The notes under the pieces are model-generated. The model had not been told where the DNA came from, did not search any database, and saw only the letters and a program-made list of their open reading frames with translations. Made by a program: the position numbers and the translations under genes. Positions 54,201-64,000 of a DNA stretch of 64,000 nucleotides are shown here, in pieces; the first letter of the stretch is position 1, and every line of letters begins with the position of its first letter. Location of the stretch: positions 372,001-436,000 of the forward strand of contig NW_021163139.1 of the NCBI RefSeq assembly GCF_004324835.1, written 5' to 3'. The stretch is from Dendronephthya gigantea. Its lineage: Eukaryota; Cnidaria; Anthozoa; Malacalcyonacea; Nephtheidae.

Positions 54201-56287
54201 AACCATAACAAAGGCGTGTCCATGAGTGTCTCTTATTGGCCATTAAAAAAACTTTTTTACAGGGAGGTGGGTGAAAGGGCAAGCAACTAAACACCCCACT
54301 CATACACAAGTCCCAACAATGAAACAAATTATCTCCGGACAAACTTGATGATAGAGATTATCTATATGAGTCGAGCTGACATATATGTCGTTTATATTTC
54401 AATAAAGGCTTATTTAAAACTCTGTTTGTCAATCGATTGTGCTTTGCGCAAAACGTAGAGGTCGATACCTTAATTAGTCTGTCATCGTGCGCTGTATCAT
54501 AACGGAAAGTACTTTTTGTGTAATTACAATCCCTTAACCACTTGTCATCCACTTAAATGTTACCCCTCGGGATTATTTACTTTGGTATTTTTACAAACGA
54601 AATCGCCGGTTTAAGCAAGTCTACTTTTGGAAGGCTGTCAAAAATACAGTTTAAAAATGTTTCCTTAATTAGTAGACGTCTCTCCAGCTTTCTTCATTCG
54701 GGGTTTCACTAAGTCTTGTGTAAATAAAGAGGTTTAAAAGCGTTTGATATTGCCTTCAAAAACATGCCAAATTCTTCCAAAACTGTTTCAAACCCACGCA
54801 ATATTACTTCGGTGAGGTATTAAACGAAATTGTACGGTATATTTGGCCTGTTTTGCCTTTTTTGGTGAGAGAGACAAATGAAGTTTTTATAAACAACTTC
54901 TAAGAGGAGTTTGTTTAAAAAAGAACAATCTAGCAGGAGAATTTACACATAGATTACCTAGAAATTTACATTACAATAAGAGAAAGGCCACTTTGAGAGA
55001 GTAGCATCGCTGTCTCACGCGCTGACTGACTCTCACGCGCTCGCTTTTGTAATCTGCTATCACATAAGGAAAGACGTCTGAAAATTTATCGGGAAAAAAC
55101 GTAGAGCACTGACCTTGTTCTTGAACTGCATACAGCTTTGAGAATCCGACGAGTTCCGCTTCTAATCCTGGCCTAAACTTCTCCACAAGAGAAGGCAAAA
55201 GTTCTTTGACCGTCGTTCGACTATTCAGCTTAACTGCTTTCGTGAGCTCTTTTCCTCCATCCAAAAAGTAAAATCTCAATGCCCCTTCGTAATTCAAATT
55301 CTGGAAACGAAAATTGACAAAAGGTTACGGCCATCTACAGGAGAAATTTCCACGTCGAAGATTATAAAAAAATGAGAATGCTTACACAATATCATGTAAA
55401 ATACAGAATGCTTACAGACGAAAATTTGTAACATTTTTTAATTCGATTTTGTAGCAAATTTCGCAATTCGAAAACATTCTAATCACAGTTTGGAATGTGT
55501 CAAATGTAAACAATAGACGTTCGAAATTTGTCACAATTTAGTGGAATTAAAAACGGCAGTTTAATAGCAGACAACACGGTAGTTAACTAATTTAGATCAG
55601 TCTGATAGATAATTTTAGTACAGTAAAATTATATTCGAGCATATTTCCTGTATTTTGGCAAGAGAATACAGAAATCGAGCAGCGAAGCGACGTGCTTCAC
55701 CTCTAGTATTTATTGACATTAGCAGAATTTGCACATTCTAACGAGCCTCTAAACATGCGAAATCACAACATCTAAATTTATGGCCTGTCAAGCAGTGGTG
55801 AAAGCGGGTTTAGACACGATTATCCGTGAGTGAACAGCAGATAAAAGGTTATATACAGTGAGTTTCTTTTAAGTAAATAAAATGTAATCGTTCAGCAGCA
55901 GCACTGTGGTATTTGAATTTCACAAAAGCGTCTCGCCACAAATAGGTACACCGACATCAATGTGAAATCTAACCCCCCATAGATTGTTCTTTTGTGATCT
56001 TTAGCCCTGAATAAACCGAAGCAAGGGCAACAAACCTCCCTAGCCAAGATTTTAAAAGCACCAAGCTGATTTCTCTTATTGTAAGCTGTTATTTTATCGT
56101 ATAAATCGCGTTGCTGGTTTTCCAAATCGGTCTCTTCGTTTTCCGGCACTCCGGCGAGACTTTCCTGGTGTGCTTCTCGGGCAACGATTCGTAAATGCTG
56201 TAAAATTCGGGGATCTGACAGAATATTGGAACTAGATCGCTTCGAAAACAACCCCTCGGCCTCGTCCGAGTCGACAGTGGAGCCCAT
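48202..56287 (-). CDS. RADIL: RADIL-like Rap/Ras effector with two RA domains, FHA, DIL and PDZ
   Basis: Twelve exons: 56036-56287, 55114-55300, 51853-53531, 51519-51556, 51148-51406, 50613-51020, 50299-50449, 49818-50186, 49057-49298, 48869-48934, 48412-48485, 48202-48301; phases join, 1274 residues. RA1 is at about 85-175 (GALRFYFLDGG, VEKFRPG), RA2 at 290-395 (GVLKVFGSGIS, ALGKYKL, VLCDVVG), FHA at 477-595 (MVIGRP, QTQHCQI, NGMTITEAILLTPGDLLQIG), the dilute/DIL region at about 640-985 (LKQILFWMSNALEMLHFL, QLFAYLFFF), a Ser/Pro linker, and PDZ at 1170-1265 (DDVFVVELNKGDTGIGVGL, GRLKLGDRILAVNGTSL, FLVAKSD). FHA, DIL and PDZ match RADIL best; RA1 matches afadin. Expected role: Rap1/Ras-dependent adhesion and junction control. 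Introns 3 and 8 hold 114-bp arrays. Confidence 0.92.
48601..48790 (+). repeat. Tandem duplication in RADIL intron 10, ~85-bp unit
   Basis: AGAGTTGCATG recurs near 48601, 48682 and 48770. Between the copies both units carry AAGCGAGAGTTTG and TCTGGTCAAACGAGAACAAG-like blocks. Confidence 0.8.
49319..49747 (-). repeat. 114-bp repeat array filling RADIL intron 8
   Basis: Nearly four units on the opposite strand to the other intronic arrays. It starts about 20 bp from the exon 9 acceptor; the intron is 519 bp. Confidence 0.92.
51632..51828 (+). repeat. 114-bp repeat array in RADIL intron 3
   Basis: About 1.8 units in a 296-bp intron, ending about 25 bp from the exon 3 donor. Confidence 0.88.
53532..55113 (-). 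other. RADIL intron 2, 1.58 kb
   Basis: No repeat family or extra exon was recognised; small frames lack motifs. Confidence 0.4.
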
Positions 56288-57383
56288 TTGCGTGAGCTCT
56301 CGCTCAAAAATACAATTCCTTCAGCGCGAGGATATCAATTTTTCGAATGTTGTTATTTTTGAGTATCAAATTGTGACATGGTAAACACAAGATGCATCAC
56401 GGGAAATCACCGAACAAATTTGAATATTCTGGGCTTGGTTACGATGGTTAATATGATTGGTTAATATTTAATAGCCGACAAACGTGATTGGCTAATTATG
56501 AAGTTCTCAATAGTGCACAGGAATTTAACTCACATTAATTTACTTTTATTAAAAGCGCACGAGCGCTAAAGTGAATTTCAAAACATATAGATACCCCACA
56601 GGGCTCATACAATACATTATTATCTCTATTGAAAGGAAGGAAACTTTGGTAGGTAACACCACCAGCTTTCTTCCGTGTGAAACGATTTGTCATGACAACC
56701 GTGCACAAAGACAAAAGACAAAATAATACGAGGAGAATGCGTGGTGTCAAGTGTAAAAAATCTTGATAACATGTTAACAGGTGTCTAAAAATCTGACATA
56801 ATTTTAATCCTTCTAGGGCCGGTTTTACGAAAGCTGAAAAGCGCGCTAATAACCAAGAGTTTTGAAACTTTTCAAGCATTAACTCTGTCACGAATAGATC
56901 TTCTCAGCTCGACTCAAAACTTTGGTTCTGAAAAATAGATAAATCTTACGATTGCAATGAATTCATATCAGATAACCCAGCGTTGTTAGCTAGAGTTGTT
57001 TCAGCAAAGATTAGATTATATGTTTTTTAATTGTCTATTTCGTGGTTGGTGAAATGTTGAACACGAGAAATAATAAATACAATGATTTTTAAAGCGTTTT
57101 TAAATCTTCACCGTAAGATGCAACGCAATTTTTTTTGCTTTAGGTAAAACCAAAAAACCGTCGTTGAAATGATCAGTTCAAGTTGATATTATCTTTTTTG
57201 GTCAGGAAAACTTCATTGCCTTGCAAGTTACAGGAGATTACTCTGGGGACAAGCCTTAGCCAGGCACACTATTGATAAAAATCTGCATATCTACAATGAT
57301 ATACCAAAAGTAAAGTGTATGGACGATGGTTTTCAGGTGGTTCTGTACCATGAAGCCAAGGTGGCGAACTCCAGCGTCTAATA
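56288..57383. other. RADIL promoter and RNPS1 3' flank
   Basis: Two CCAAT boxes in the RADIL direction (ATTGG near 56456 and 56490 on the plus strand). A minus-strand frame at 56535-56891 (118 residues, one hydrophobic stretch) matches nothing I know and is not annotated as a gene. Confidence 0.4.
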
Positions 57384-60171
57384 TTACCCGGAAGATGAGC
57401 TGGAACTGGATGATCTGCGCTTGAAATTGCGTCCCTTGAGTGGTGACCGCGATGGAGATCGGGAAGACGAAGATCTTGCCTTGCGTCGGGGGGAGCGTGA
57501 ACGAGAGTGAGATTTTCTACGATTCGCTGGTGGTCTGTATGATCTTGGCGGAGACCTTCTTCCGGGGGGTGGAGACCGTTGTGGGGATCTTCTTCGTACA
57601 GGGGACCTTCTTCCGGGCGAAGACCTGAAAAATATTTTAGTTGGTCATCTTAATTAAACACTTTGACATGTGCAAGTCACTGAACGGGGGGGGGTGTGAG
57701 ATCTGATTCCTTACCTTCGGGCCGGTGGGGAACGTCTCCCGGGTGATCTTCGAGCAGGCGACCTTCTCGGGGAGGAACGGCGCGGGGGAGAACGACGTGG
57801 TGGCGAACGGCGAGGAGGGGAGCGACGCCCGGGGGATCTTCTTGGAGGGGAGCGTCGCCACGATGGACGTCGCCGCACGGGGCTGTTCTTCCGGGGTCTT
57901 GGTTCTCGTTTCAAACGTTGATCCAAGACGAACTGAGCTAAGACTTCTTGTCCGTCAATCTGACCACCGTTCATGTGTTTCATAGCTTTCTCACAGTTCT
58001 GAAACTCTTCGTACTCCACGTACGCGTAGCCGGGGTGGACCAAATTCCTACTGGTAGGAAGATCGACACTGGATACTTTGCCGTAGACGCTGAAAATCTC
58101 CAAGATGTGGTCGCGAGTCACGTTTCGGGATAAACGATTTACGCACAATTTCTTGGTCTTTGGACTGGGCGTGCGTCGCTTTCGAGGAGACTTGGAACGA
58201 GAGAGGGACCTTGACCTAAAAATTATTTCAGATATTTCATTAGTTTAAAGCCTGGCAACCAAGATTTTTTAAATTTTTACCATGCAGTCCAATATAATCT
58301 CACTGTTAAATGAGTAACTCTACTGCAAAAAAATGCGCTTTCAACCCTCATGAAGGTCTGCTTGCAATTTAATGCCTGAAGATTTTAGTCATAGCTAGAC
58401 GAGTGATTGCAATTTAATATGACAGCAAATGTATGTGAGTGTTTGTTGTTTTATGGCTGTTACCTTGAAATGCATCCAATATGCCAATGGCATTTTAGTC
58501 GTCGAATGGTTGCATGTAATAATATTGCATTAGTTGTACTCTATGTAACTGACTGGGCAAGCTCAAATTTTTCTTTATTATGGTGGGAATTACCAGATTC
58601 CACCATGGTGATGGTGATTTTTAACCTTGACCAGTTGGTTACCCAAGATAGCACCATCACAATGGTATTTCTGGGAGATGATTTCACACGTCAGAGGAAG
58701 AGAGCAAAAAGATAATAATAATACTAGAGTAATAGTCTAACCTTGACCGTGAGTCCGAGGGGGATCTGCTGCGACGGCGTGCCCCGGGGGTGGAAGATTT
58801 TGATCGTGACCTGTACTGTCTTGGTGGTCTCGGACGTTCCGTAACATTGGGTCGGATCCGCTCATTGGATGCGGATCTTGAGCGTGAGGGGGCAACCTTA
58901 GGTTTGGGAGGTGGGGTTTTCTCCCGCGGGGGTGGGGGTGAGGGTGATAGTTTCTTGGGAGGTATCACAGGTGGAGGGCTGGGTGACTTCTTGGGAGGTG
59001 GGGAGTATTTTGGTTCAGGTTTCGCTTCTGGTTTGGGCTCTACCTTCTCTGGTTTCTTCTCTGGAGTGGGCTCTGGTTTAGGTTCAAGTTTCTTCTCCAC
59101 AACTTTCTCAGGTTTTTTTGTCTCTTTTCCCTTTGCTTGTTTCGTGGAGGGTTTAGAGCGCGCTGAAATACAAAATGCAATGCTTTGACAACGACACTAA
59201 AGGCAAACATGAGTCTGAGAGCAGCTGTAATTTACTTGAGGCTTTTGCTCAAAGCTTACCTTTTCCCTTCTTACCAGCACCACTAGAGCTGGAGCTGCTG
59301 GATGATCTTGAACTGCTTGAGGAATAACTACTGCTGGAACTGCCGCTGCTGGAACTACGAGAACTGCCGCTACTTGAGCCACTGGAACTGCTTGACCTCG
59401 ATGAACCACTAAAGAAAAATTATGAAGGTTTGTATTTTATATTCACCTGTCTGCTGATGGGGCATTCAGCTTGTAAGATTGTTGGTAAGATCTTGGTAAG
59501 ATCTTGGTAAGATCTTGGTAAAATCATGATGGAACCAGCAAGATCATGTTAGAATCATGGTTCACAGATCTTAGCAAAAACTGAAATCATGGTAAGATAA
59601 TGGTGTACAGATCTTAGTTAAGATCTTGGTAAAATCATTGAAATCAATCATAGTGAGATTCTTCACAGAATAACTATGCCCTGCCAGGTAACAGGCAGTT
59701 TGCATAGTAAAATATTTCATTTCTTCCTAGAGCAGGCAAAAGCGCTCTTATGCTCTGCATTTTCTTTCAGAAATACGGCAAATAATAGCATCTGACATAG
59801 ACATTACTCCAACTATTCCTGTCATATTGTATCATAGTATCCTACCTGCTTGACGACGCTCTTCGTTTCTTAGTTTTTGCATTATCCTTTGTCGACTTCT
59901 TTGTAGGGCTACGTCCTCTACTGGGTTTCTTGTTCGCTTTCGTAGTCTTACCCTTGCTTTTTGCACCTTTTCCCTTCGGTGACTCTGACCGACTACGTCC
60001 TTTCGCCCTGCAAGAACACGTTGATAATGAGTCGAGATATTTGACAGAACGCAAGAACTTTTAGTGCAAAACGAAGAGCATTTTAAAGAATACACATTGA
60101 ACTCGAAATTTAGCACAAAAATACAGAGAAATTTCAAATAACTAGCAAGGATTATAGGATTTTACTTACAT
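57384..60171 (-). CDS. RNPS1: RNPS1, splicing and exon-junction-associated SR-related protein
   Basis: Coding exons: 60170-60171 (bases AT only), 59846-60007, 59260-59408, 58742-59162, 57715-58215, 57384-57624; phases join, 491 residues (human 305). Exon 2 is basic with SP dipeptides; exon 3 is a Ser-rich tract (about 54-104); exon 4 is a Pro/Lys/Glu region (PEPTPEKK, KSPSPPP) ending in RS repeats. The RRM is at about 267-340 (RNP2-like LCVNRL, NVTRDHILEIFS-YGK, RNP1-like GYAYVEYE, MKHMNGGQIDGQEV), clearly RNPS1-type. The tail is RRSPP/RRSPG repeats and a Ser-rich end. RNPS1 joins the ASAP/PSAP and exon junction complexes and promotes splicing. The start codon is made by splicing (AT from exon 1, G from exon 2). 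The extra length is mostly exon 4. Head to head with EEF2KMT. Confidence 0.9.
59483..59530 (+). repeat. Short GATCTTGGTAA microsatellite in RNPS1 intron 3
   Basis: About 13-bp units of TTGGTAAGATC type repeat four times, with scattered relatives to 59640. Confidence 0.75.
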
Positions 60172-60359
60172 TTTTGGAGAAAAATGACAACAAAAATCAA
60201 GATGGCGGGTTTTGCGCCCACCAAGTTATCACGATATTAAGCGGTTGCCCGTGTGTGTAGTACTACCATCTAGCGCTTCGCAAAATGCTGTTTTTGTAAG
60301 ATAAATATGATTAAAAATCGATATTTTTGTGCTAAAAAGTCGCAGAAAGCAGCCATTCC
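60172..60359. promoter_or_regulatory. Compact bidirectional promoter, RNPS1 / EEF2KMT
   Basis: Only 188 bp lie between the two start codons. AAGATGGCGGG at about 60200-60210 is a strong YY1-type site, often placed at housekeeping start sites. No TATA box. Confidence 0.6.
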
Positions 60360-62681
60360 ATGGCAGATTTAAACGATGCATTATGCTCCGTACAAAAACA
60401 GTATTTTCAAGTGGTAGGAATGAAATTTTTTGACTGGGAAAAATTGAAAAATTTGACCATTGAAGAGACCAGCTCTCAACAAATAGCTGTCTTAAATGCA
60501 GTATGTAAAATGATTAAATAATATTATATCCAAGTAATTAAAGATTTCTGAGCTGTACTGCATGAGCACGTCCTTCTCAATAAACTGGCCTTGCCCTTAC
60601 TGCAAAATTTCAGCGGCTAGTGGCTTATAATCCTAATACAAATACAATACCATTCTTTGTCAGACAGTATTCCATCCTCTGAGCCAGAAATACCCGCCAT
60701 CAGACAGCTATAAGTTATCATTTTTGAAGTCATTACTGGCCATGTATGAGAACCAGGGCAGGGAGGCATGTGATGACCTGTACAGCCTTATAGGCAAGCT
60801 TATGGCTGAGAAACATTCTCCAGGAAATGACTTTATTTACAAGTCATATATTATGGTAAGCTCACTACAAAACAATACATGACTTATGAACTGATTGGTC
60901 ACTTGGAAGTTCCTTCAATATTTCAAATAACCTGCCAAAATGACTTGGCATACTAAGTTAACATTTTAAAATCAACCCCACCTCATTCAATCCCTATCCT
61001 CTTGAGAAAAACAATTTCCAATATCATGAAATGCTGTTGCACATTCCTGCATCTTGCTTTATCAGCCATGCGGTCAAGTTGTGACGCTCTGTGAGTCGAA
61101 GCAGGTTGTTTCACAAGGTACAACTGGACTCAACACTTGGCAAGTGAGTAAACATGGGTTTAGAGCAATCATATAATTACTTAATCTTCATTAGTGGAAT
61201 TTGACTTTGGTTCCTAGGCAGGGATGTACCTCAGTAATTGGGTTGTACAGAACAAAAACATATTGGAAGGAAAGTATGTATTGTGAATATGGTCAAATAT
61301 GGTCACCTCTCTAATACAGAGACCTCTCTAATAAAACTGACACCTCAAATACGGATACCCTCTCCCTCTCCCAATAAAGACGACCTCTAACCTCTGTAAT
61401 ATGATAATCTCTCTGTTTGGAAAACTTTGGACATCTCTCAATTAGACACCACTCGAACTTACAAAAACCTCTCTAATATGAACATCCACATAAACAAACC
61501 TCCCGTCTAATACATCAATATTTTATCAATCGAAGGAATATCCTGGAATTGGGCTGTGGTGTCGGTCTTCTCGGGCTGGTATCTCTGCATTCCTGCAACC
61601 CACAAACGTACACCTTCACCGATCGCCATGAACAAGTGTTAAACAAAGTCATAGAAAATCTGAAGACTAATGGCTTCAGTTCGGCGAAAACTAAACGAAC
61701 ATTTCAGCGATGTCAAAATGAAGGCGGAACTAGCGGTGAAGAAAAGACGAACATTTCAGACGAATTGAGAGGCCTGTTCAGTTCATTCAATGGTCGGGCG
61801 TGCAGAGCTTGCAATTTACAAAGAGATAAGAGTGTTTTTAACGATGACTGTTGCGCTGTAGTTGATCAAATTGATTGGGAAAGATGTTCTGTGGAGGAGA
61901 TAAGAAAATATCGCCCTGATGTCATTCTTGCCTCAGGTAACCACAGCCAACAGCCTCCTTCAATCGACTTGCATGGACCATTTGATCTGACGGGGGTGAG
62001 GGAAGTGCCGGTGCCATCTCCTCTCACAACCTGTGCTTACCCTTACCTGCAATCTCCTCCCACCTCTTCCCAGCGAGTATTTAGGATTGGAGAAAACACG
62101 AGCTATGTTTTACCATTTTAGATGTCATTTTCGATCCGAGCAGTTTCGAGACGTTAGTTAAGTTAATCAAGGTTCTTTTGAGGTAATTTATTTTGATAAA
62201 GTTTTAGTTCGTTGTTATGGAGAACGGGCAATGACCCGGTGAATACTTTGATTGATGTCAAAATCTCATCCTAATAAGTTTTTTCCGGCATTACCTCGAC
62301 CATTTTAATTCATGGCCTCTCTTCCTCCTAATTTCTGCACAGCGAAAGAGTTCAAAATCACCAGCCTGTAGCTTACATCGCTTCAACGATCAGAAATAAG
62401 GAAACCTTCGAAAAATTCCTCTTAATTTTAGGTGAGTCACTGCACGGTCAAATCTTCACTCCTAAATTCCTAGAATCGAACTGGCTTGCTATTAAATCAA
62501 CCGATTAGTAAATATAATTTCAAGTTGAAAACATTATTTGATAAATCATTATTTAGTCTTTTTACTTATTTTAGATCAATCTGGAATAACGAGAAATCAA
62601 ATTGATTTTGATGATCACGGGAGCTTTATAATTTATGACCAGACATCTGAGATTATACTACTTCAATTACAACACTCGTAA
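60360..62681 (+). CDS. EEF2KMT: eEF2 lysine methyltransferase (FAM86 family)
   Basis: Eight exons: 60360-60500, 60664-60855, 61066-61143, 61218-61273, 61536-61936, 62122-62182, 62343-62431, 62575-62681; phases join, 374 residues (human 330). The N-terminal helical FAM86 domain includes HPLSQKYPPS and LKSLLAMYE. The methyltransferase part has the SAM-binding motif LELGCGVGLLGL, FTDRHEQVL (acidic loop), DQIDWE and DVILASDVIFDP, the family-16 post-II motif. EEF2KMT trimethylates a lysine of elongation factor 2. Between the acidic loop and DWE this protein has an insert of about 45 residues with a C-x2-C and a CC pair. An in-frame read-through of the exon 5 donor is open to 62121 but does not match the family, so the spliced form is preferred. 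Confidence 0.92.
61300..61510 (+). repeat. Decayed short tandem repeat in EEF2KMT intron 4
   Basis: Loose units of ACCTCTCTAATA-type sequence, about 18-24 bp apart, fill most of the intron. Divergence is high. Confidence 0.6.
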
Positions 62682-63131
62682 TTCACAATTCTGTTTATTT
62701 TATTTAACATATTTTCTCTTTTATATATATTTCCTGTTATTTCTAAAATACAAGCTTTTTGTTATTAGTCTAAATTAATGCCATTTTATACTTTTAAATT
62801 TTATTTCTATTCTTTTCTTTTATTTAAAAGTAACCTATGCTTTGTACAACCACTGACAATTTAAACTAAAGTTTACCCATTTTAACGATTTCATATTTAC
62901 ATAAAATTTATTGGCTTAAACCACTGAACTCGAGATGACCTGGACAGTCAGTCTCTTGTGAATCACCGTGACTCGAGAGCCCTGGATTCGAGACATTTAA
63001 CACGAGTTCACAAACCGTACTTTTAAAAATTTGCCTGCAAAATCAAAACGGTCGCCCGAACAGGTTGACGTTCCAGGTCATCTGGAGTTCAGTGACCTGA
63101 AATTTCATTTCATATTCACAAAGCTTACACG
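62682..63131. other. Convergent 3' interval, EEF2KMT / TEX2
   Basis: Very AT-rich 3' UTR sequence with no exon. Confidence 0.5.
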
Positions 63132-63834
63132 CTAAGAAGGCGGGAATTTCTCCTCGAAACCGCTGTCCATGATCCGTATCGTCAAATCCTCCATATTTGG
63201 AAGAACGAACATATTCTAAAAACAAGAAATGCGTCAGGAATAGGTTGAACTAGGATGGAGAAGAGGAAATGACAATTGTAAAGGCCTGGCAATGTGTTGT
63301 TACCTTAAACTCTTGTTTCAACTTGTATTCTATCCATTCTGTCACGTGTGTAAGACGAACGTTTCGTTCCCCCAGTTTTGGCCTCGCAATCAGGCTCAAT
63401 AATGGGTTGTTATGGAAACCAAGCCTGAAGCAAAGCGAGATGAATATTATTGTTAGATTTGGCATACACTGAACCAATAAGGCATGACCTTATTAGGCAT
63501 CCTTAAACACTCCCCCCCCCGTGATTTCGTATCATTTATATCAGAATTCACCAGATTAATATCTTACCATAATCTGTTTGAAGGAGGGGGTGGAATATTT
63601 GCTGCCAAGGTGCCACGCAATCGTACGACCTCAACGCTCAACTCGATGGGCAAATTTGAGAATTTCTCAACAGCTCTTTGTACGACCTTCGTCTCTGCGG
63701 CTTTCTGCACCCATTTCGACTTCGCCACTTTCTCCAGCATGTTCAAAATTCTCTTTCCCTTCGGATTTTTCACTTTTCCCGCCCAGCCTTGATTTTCCTG
63801 CTCTGGCGTGGATGAAGCACTCGAGGTGACCGAC
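63132..63834 (-). CDS. TEX2: TEX2 homologue, C-terminal exons only
   Basis: Three terminal exons: 63568-63834, 63304-63424, 63132-63215; phases join (157 codons with the stop). Residues match the end of TEX2: a KRILNMLEKVAKSKWVQKA helix, PIELSVEV, RGTLAANIPPPP, ARPKLGERNV, HVTEWIEYKLKQEF and FVLPNMEDL. TEX2 is an ER protein with an SMP lipid-transfer domain working at ER-endolysosome contacts; the SMP core would lie in upstream exons beyond the window edge. In human, TEX2 is next to ERN1, also present in this window. Confidence 0.9.
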
Positions 63835-64000
63835 CTAAACAAATACACCGTTTATAGTTGTTAGAAAAGAATTAATATACTACATGTAGCATTGTTTCAG
63901 AAAAGCTCAGGCTATGTACTATTTCTGCCACTTAAAGTTTACGCAATTACGCGCGAAAGATTATACACTTTTATAGAATTACAGCGTTACATTCGCTTGT
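63835..64000 (-). other. TEX2 intron, runs off the window
   Basis: No exon recognised; the acceptor of the 63568-63834 exon is at its left edge. Confidence 0.5.

Noticed and set aside
48202-56287. Calling this gene afadin (canoe)
   Set aside because: Domain order resembles afadin, but the DIL and PDZ sequences (FWMSNALEMLHFL, DVFVVELNKGDTGIGVGLIDG) match RADIL much better.
56535-56891. 118-residue minus-strand frame upstream of RADIL
   Set aside because: One hydrophobic stretch but no recognisable motif, no splice context and no link to RADIL exon 1.

Overview
The window looks like nuclear DNA of an anthozoan cnidarian, probably a stony coral or sea anemone. The evidence is many small exons with short GT-AG introns, animal-only gene families (tweety, RADIL, FAM227, FAM181, Chibby), AT-rich intergenic DNA and dense simple and satellite repeats. 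The species is inferred, not shown. I rebuilt the genes by reading exons by eye. Every exon set reported here keeps an open frame with consistent splice phases, but no transcript was available.

Bases 1-14,500 are gene-poor and repeat-rich. They hold a single-exon FAM181-like gene (minus) and a tandem pair of intronless genes for small secreted cystine-knot (CTCK) proteins (plus). Around these lie arrays of a 114-bp repeat, other tandem repeats and a hAT-type MITE.

Bases 14,500-64,000 are a compact housekeeping and signalling block: tweety/TTYH (-), TSEN54 (+), CHMP6 (-), casein kinase 1 delta/epsilon (+), Chibby/CBY1 (+), TOMM22 (-), IRE1/ERN1 (-), FAM227 (-), RADIL (-), RNPS1 (-), EEF2KMT (+) and the 3' end of TEX2 (-). 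Three gene pairs are head to head (TTYH/TSEN54, CHMP6/CK1, RNPS1/EEF2KMT) and three are tail to tail (TSEN54/CHMP6, CBY1/TOMM22, EEF2KMT/TEX2). The families cover chloride or lipid membrane proteins, tRNA splicing, ESCRT-III, Wnt, clock and cilium control, mitochondrial import, the unfolded protein response, Rap/Ras adhesion signalling, mRNA splicing and eEF2 methylation. They form no pathway. As I recall the human map, many of their orthologues sit together on 22q13.1, 17q23-25, 7p22 and 16p13.3, which suggests an ancient linkage block.

The most notable points are: an X-box (RFX) 66 bp upstream of the FAM227 start codon; an RNPS1 start codon split by its first intron, so that the unspliced RNA reads AUG-UAA; a RADIL protein with an afadin-like extra N-terminal RA domain; 114-bp repeat arrays that nearly fill several introns and appear to supply one splice acceptor; a palindromic satellite of about 840 bp inside FAM227; and a near-perfect hairpin in a TTYH intron. 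I saw no RNA gene, CRISPR array, retrovirus-like element or LINE.
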